From the NCBI GenBank assembly GCA_003225175.1, contig QIBA01000049.1, forward strand, positions 29,287 to 93,286: a DNA stretch of 64,000 nt, written 5' to 3'. The notes below the pieces were generated by a model. It was given only the letters and a program-made list of their open reading frames with translations. It did not search any database and had not been told where the DNA came from. Position numbers and translations under genes: made by a program. Every line of letters starts with the position of its first letter. Within the stretch, counting starts at the first letter, position 1. Source of the stretch: Acidobacteriota bacterium (GTDB lineage: Bacteria; Acidobacteriota; Terriglobia; Terriglobales; Acidobacteriaceae). Shown here piece after piece: positions 60,470 through 64,000 of this stretch.

Positions 60470-62437
60470 TCATCCGCTTATTAGAAACAGCAAGGGATGG
60501 TCGGGTTTAGGATGTACGTGCCAGAATTTCACCAGGACGGAATAGACAACCAAGCCGATCTCACCTTCCCCAAATAGAACAAAGGCCAACGCTTGCGTCA
60601 TCAGATTTCGCTCGGTGAGTCCGAGCACGACACTAATCGGATTCAGGATGTCGGCCAGAAACGCGATGGTGTTCGCGATCGCCGTCGCTCCGCGGGCATC
60701 GACGACGTAATCCTCGCCCTCGCGCCTGACCTGCACCCGTAGACATGAGTAGAATTCGCTGCGGTTGTCCATCAAACGCACATACAAGAATGCGGCGCGA
60801 CCGTGTAACTTGAGGTAGCTCTGGACCTTCTTTTTCAGCTCCGCACGATAATGAGCATCGTCGGCATGGTGCGGAATGAGATTAATCTTCTTATCGCGCA
60901 ACGAGTTCCATAGCTGTTCCGACTCATCATCTACAAATTCAAATTCGGAGACTCGCATTTCCGTCGCGCGCAAGTAGCGACTTACGGCGCTGAGAACGAG
61001 CAGCAGCAGGATGAAGCAGCTAGCGATAATCACTCCGTCAGGTCGTTCGATGACATTGGCGACTAACGTGTAAGCGAACACAATCGTGACGACCCAGTAA
61101 TACGAAGCCTTAACGTACGAGAACGGATTCTCTCTCGAACTCTCGCGCCATAGCGCCAGCGCCACAGCCACAGCGGCAGAGAACATCAGCACTAACACGC
61201 CAGTCGCGTAAGCGCTTCCCTGGCGATCGACGTCGGCTTTGAAAATTACGGTAACAATCACGTCGATCGCGAGCAGCAATAGGACCAGCGGACGGCGATA
61301 CGCTACCCACGGTGGCGCCATGCCGAATCGTGGTAGATAGCGTGGAATCAAATTCAGGAGTCCGGTCATCGCCGACGCGCCGGCGAGCCATAGCACAAGA
61401 ATGGTGGAAAGATCGTAGAAGCTGCCGAAACGGTTTCCAATGATCTCGTGTGCCAAATAAGCAATGGCGCGCCCGTTGGCGGGACCGCCTTCCTGATACG
61501 CACTTTCTGGAATCAGCAACACCGAGACGAAACTGGAGAGCAATAACAAAACGCTCATGATCGCCGCAGCAGTGACGAGCAGTTTGCGCGTGTTACGAAT
61601 GCGTCCGGCAGGTACAGCGTAGTTGTCTGCCGCCTGATCTTCTCCGCCGCCATTAACTAGCGGCATGACGGAAACTCCGGTTTCAAATCCGCTCAGGCCC
61701 AAAGCCAGTTTGGGAAACACCAGTGCCGAAGCAACAAAGATGGCGGTCCAGTCTCCATGCCCCTGTAAAGCCCGCGTCCAGTTCGCGAGCAGCTCCGGTC
61801 GCCGATACACGATGCTCCCAGCATAGAGCAGCACCCAGATGTTCAGCGCGATGTATGGAATTGTAGTGGCTGCGACCACGACAATGGCTTCTCGAAATCC
61901 GGCAATGAAGACGATGGCTAACAACGCGAGCAAGATGAGCGTTACATCAAGCGTGTGCTCACCAATGAAGCGGTGCAGATACGGATTCTGGGTTGCGTGC
62001 CGCGCGGCGTCCGCCGCGGAGAGCGTCATGGTAATGACAAAATCGGTTGCCGCGAATCCAAGCAAGATCAGAACGAAAATCTTGCTCTTCCATCCTGAAA
62101 ACAGATTCTCGAGCAACGCAATCGAGCCCTGGCCGGCATAGGATCGCGCCGCGACTTCCGAATAGATGGGAACAGCGCCAAAAACCGTAACCAAAACAAG
62201 GATGCCGGTCGCGGGAACCGACAGCGCGCCAGCGGCTAGCAATGCGATTCCCGGTTGATAACCGATAGTCGAAAAGTAATCGACACCGGTAAGCCATAGC
62301 ACGAGATACCAGGGATGCGTGTGGTCCGCAGGCTCGGCTACATCCAATGGGCTTCCGCTGAACAGGAAGCGAGTAAGCGCGTCGTAATGCCGCGGCTTGA
62401 CTTCAGGACGCAGAACCGTTGTCTCTGGCAAGTTCAA
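60470..62437 (-). CDS. APC-superfamily amino acid permease with long cytosolic tail
   Basis: The 655 residues begin with a cytosolic stretch, then about eleven to twelve membrane helices from YLVLWLTGVDYFSTIGYQPG (the first helix with the unwound GYQPG region) through ADGVIIASCFILLLL-like segments near 480. The C-terminal 170 residues are soluble and include HADDAHYRAELKKKVQSYLK and EGEDYVVDARGATAIANTIA. The fold is that of APC transporters such as those annotated amino acid/potassium permeases. The substrate is not readable. The tail is longer than in most APC carriers and may be regulatory. Confidence 0.85.
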   Translation of the reverse strand: MNLPETTVLRPEVKPRHYDALTRFLFSGSPLDVAEPADHTHPWYLVLWLTGVDYFSTIGYQPGIALLAAGALSVPATGILVLVTVFGAVPIYSEVAARSYAGQGSIALLENLFSGWKSKIFVLILLGFAATDFVITMTLSAADAARHATQNPYLHRFIGEHTLDVTLILLALLAIVFIAGFREAIVVVAATTIPYIALNIWVLLYAGSIVYRRPELLANWTRALQGHGDWTAIFVASALVFPKLALGLSGFETGVSVMPLVNGGGEDQAADNYAVPAGRIRNTRKLLVTAAAIMSVLLLLSSFVSVLLIPESAYQEGGPANGRAIAYLAHEIIGNRFGSFYDLSTILVLWLAGASAMTGLLNLIPRYLPRFGMAPPWVAYRRPLVLLLLAIDVIVTVIFKADVDRQGSAYATGVLVLMFSAAVAVALALWRESSRENPFSYVKASYYWVVTIVFAYTLVANVIERPDGVIIASCFILLLLVLSAVSRYLRATEMRVSEFEFVDDESEQLWNSLRDKKINLIPHHADDAHYRAELKKKVQSYLKLHGRAAFLYVRLMDNRSEFYSCLRVQVRREGEDYVVDARGATAIANTIAFLADILNPISVVLGLTERNLMTQALAFVLFGEGEIGLVVYSVLVKFWHVHPKPDHPLLFLISG

Positions 62438-62509
62438 AAACGTGATACCGAGGGAGGTTGGGATGCAACGCTCGGAGGCAACTCAAACCTGATTGCCACA
62501 GTTGTGGAT

Positions 62510-62941
62510 TCACCTCGCACTTAGTGTCCTGGCAGCTTTCGTCTTTTGTGGCGCAATCAAGTACCAGGCCTCGCCAATATGCGCTGCGAGATCTTCATCG
62601 CTAATGCGCTCCAGTTCAATACCAAGCCAGCCTCGAACACCGACGTAAGGCGGCTTAAAGTAGCTCTTAGGGTCGCTCTTGATGAGAGACGGTTGGAGAC
62701 CAGGCTGCGCAGCAATCCATACCGCCACATGTCCATCGTTATGGTGGTTATCGGCGAACATTACGAAGACCTTCTTGTGCACGAAAAAAGTTGGCGCGCC
62801 GTGCGAGAGCTTTTCCGTGGTGGCAGGCAGAGCAGTGCAGATTCTCCGAACCCGCCCCAGGTGCTCACCATCGGTGTCGCGCTTTATTCCCCGTACGGTA
62901 CCCAGATGTTTTTTACTTGAACCGCGTGCTGCAGGAACCAT
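62510..62941 (-). CDS. YjbR/MmcQ-like (DUF419) protein
   Basis: The frame has an ATG at 62941 (143 residues), but the conserved domain begins only near residue 25: GRVRRICTALPATTEKLSHG, TFFVHKKVFVMFADNHHNDG, then VAVWIAAQPG and LGIELERISDEDLAAHIGEA. This is the MmcQ/YjbR fold, a double-wing DNA-binding-like domain of unknown function. The first 19 codons overlap the 3' end of the aldehyde dehydrogenase gene. The true start is uncertain, since no in-frame ATG, GTG or TTG lies closer. Translational coupling to the upstream gene is likely. Confidence 0.82.
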   Translation of the reverse strand: MVPAARGSSKKHLGTVRGIKRDTDGEHLGRVRRICTALPATTEKLSHGAPTFFVHKKVFVMFADNHHNDGHVAVWIAAQPGLQPSLIKSDPKSYFKPPYVGVRGWLGIELERISDEDLAAHIGEAWYLIAPQKTKAARTLSAR

Positions 62942-64000
62942 CGGCCCTCCGCCTGGTCATTGTTGAACCAATCAATGACTCGGCCCTCGTTGGTAAAGAC
63001 TTGCTTGAGATTTCCTATGGACAGCAATTTCACCTGCGCCGCGCTGCCTTCGTCAGTAAACGACCATATGGCATCGACATCGTCGTGTTCAGCGACGACT
63101 TTGGTCAACTCGGCGGCCCGTCCCGTAACGATGTTCACAACTCCGGCAGGAAGGTCGCTGGTATCAAATAGTTGATACAGATCGCTGGTAATCAGCGGAT
63201 ATCGCTCCGACGGAATCGCCACAACGGTATTCCCCATCGCGATTGCCGGGAGTACCAGCGAAAGGAATCCAAGCAGCGGAACTTCAGCCGGAGACACGAT
63301 GCCAATAGCGCCGACCGGCTCGTTCATGGCTATCGAAACATTGCGGAACGGAGGATTGTGGACTGCCCCGTCAAATTTATCGGCCCATGCGGCATATGAG
63401 AAGACGCGTTCAATGCTCTGAGCCACCTCGCGCGCAGCCTGCTTCTCGCCCACTACTCGCGCCAGGCGCGCGCTTATTTCATCAGCCCGCTGGGATAGAT
63501 TCTCGCCGACGTAATACAGTACCTGTGCACGATTGTGAGCGGTCGCCTTTGCCCAGCCTTCAGCTTTACGTGCGGCCTCAACCGCATTGCGAATGTCCTT
63601 GCGATTGCCGAGCGGAGCCTCGCCGAGCAGAGTTCCGTCACTTGCATGGATGGGAAAGCTGTATCCCGAATCGGGACGAGTCTGTTTACCGCCGATATAG
63701 AGCTTTACCGTACGGTCGATACCCGGACCACTAGCAACAGATTCGCCTTCTTCCGCAACTTGGCTAGCCGCAGGTGCTGATGACTTAGGTAGCGCGGCGG
63801 CCTGCTTGAACCATGCCGGCTCCAGGTACTCAAGCAAGCCTTCTCTGCCGCCCTCGCGGCCGTAACCGCTCTCGCGATATCCGCCGAATCCGCAGGCTGC
63901 ATCGAACAGGTTGGTGCTGTTCACCCAAACCACTCCGGCTTTCATCTGCGAGGCTACATGTAGGGCAACGTTAATGTTTTCGCTCCACACGCTCGCGGCA
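62884..64000 (-). CDS. Two-domain aldehyde dehydrogenase (ALDH16-like), C-terminal part
   Basis: The frame runs off the right edge; the window shows about 371 C-terminal residues. The first about 60 are the end of one ALDH domain (SVWSENINVALHVASQMKAG, then FGGYRESGYGREGG). A linker and a second ALDH-like domain follow from about residue 90 (VKLYIGGKQTRPDSGYSFPI, GEAPLGNRKDIRNAVEAARK, NEPVGAIGIVSPAEVPLLGF). The second domain contains no Cys and no ELGGK motif and is short at its end. The doubled layout matches the ALDH16 family, whose second domain is inactive. The first catalytic domain is outside the window. The stop overlaps the YjbR-like gene. Confidence 0.85.
   Translation of the reverse strand, partial: AASVWSENINVALHVASQMKAGVVWVNSTNLFDAACGFGGYRESGYGREGGREGLLEYLEPAWFKQAAALPKSSAPAASQVAEEGESVASGPGIDRTVKLYIGGKQTRPDSGYSFPIHASDGTLLGEAPLGNRKDIRNAVEAARKAEGWAKATAHNRAQVLYYVGENLSQRADEISARLARVVGEKQAAREVAQSIERVFSYAAWADKFDGAVHNPPFRNVSIAMNEPVGAIGIVSPAEVPLLGFLSLVLPAIAMGNTVVAIPSERYPLITSDLYQLFDTSDLPAGVVNIVTGRAAELTKVVAEHDDVDAIWSFTDEGSAAQVKLLSIGNLKQVFTNEGRVIDWFNNDQAEGRWFLQHAVQVKNIWVPYGE

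Overview
The window is a gene-dense bacterial chromosome segment of moderate-to-high G+C. No rRNA, tRNA, CRISPR array, prophage or insertion sequence was seen. The gene families point to an acidobacterium, probably of the Terriglobia (inference; there is no 16S gene here). They include many exported TPR proteins, a DUF2911 protein, an HpnK-type deacetylase, multihaem cytochromes, and short intergenic CTCCGTGTCTCCGTGG-type repeats.

Layout. 1-4 kb: exported TPR proteins and a DUF2007 protein. 4-9.8 kb: rnc, two tandem signal peptidases I, a large AsmA-family protein and an exported protein. 9.9-13.7 kb: trmJ-like methyltransferase, zinc alcohol dehydrogenase, a YCII-domain protein and a rhodanese whose reading frame carries an in-frame TGA. 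13.8-18.2 kb: carA-carB. 18.4-21 kb: a lone receiver-domain protein, HpnK/ChbG-type deacetylase and YmdB-type phosphoesterase. 21.1-27.6 kb: nagZ-anmK-lipoprotein, an overlapping operon that looks like peptidoglycan recycling, then mutS. 27.8-38.9 kb: a respiratory cluster. 39-45.7 kb: peptide deformylase, a Cys-cluster protein, DUF2911, MscS, an SDR protein and hutH. 46-52.6 kb: a broken methyltransferase, a MetX-like hydrolase, a macrodomain protein, a CoA-binding protein, a glycosyltransferase, a polysaccharide polymerase-like protein and a DUF5715 protein. 52.6-59.3 kb: dipeptidase, two cyclophilins, DinB, two decayed pseudogenes, mdh and icd. 59.3-64 kb: a candidate small RNA, an exported protein, an APC permease, a YjbR-like protein and a two-domain aldehyde dehydrogenase cut by the window edge.

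Two features stand out. The first is the plus-strand cluster at 29.5-35.8 kb. A NuoE-NuoF fusion overlaps a chimeric protein made of a NuoG-like ferredoxin head, two cyclic-nucleotide-binding domains and a DmsB/NrfC-like four-cluster tail. A membrane protein with a textbook di-haem b histidine pattern and a decahaem cytochrome c follow. Together they read as an NADH-linked, possibly nucleotide-gated, transmembrane electron conduit. The second is the rhodanese at 13.05-13.40 kb. Its TGA sits in an active-site-type motif and is followed at the right distance by a hairpin resembling a bacterial SECIS element, so it may be a selenoprotein.

The window also holds several dispersed repeat families (ATTCACTGTT repeats, paired palindromic CGGCCG repeats, a 40-bp-arm inverted repeat) and three pseudogenes between 45.9 and 56.7 kb.
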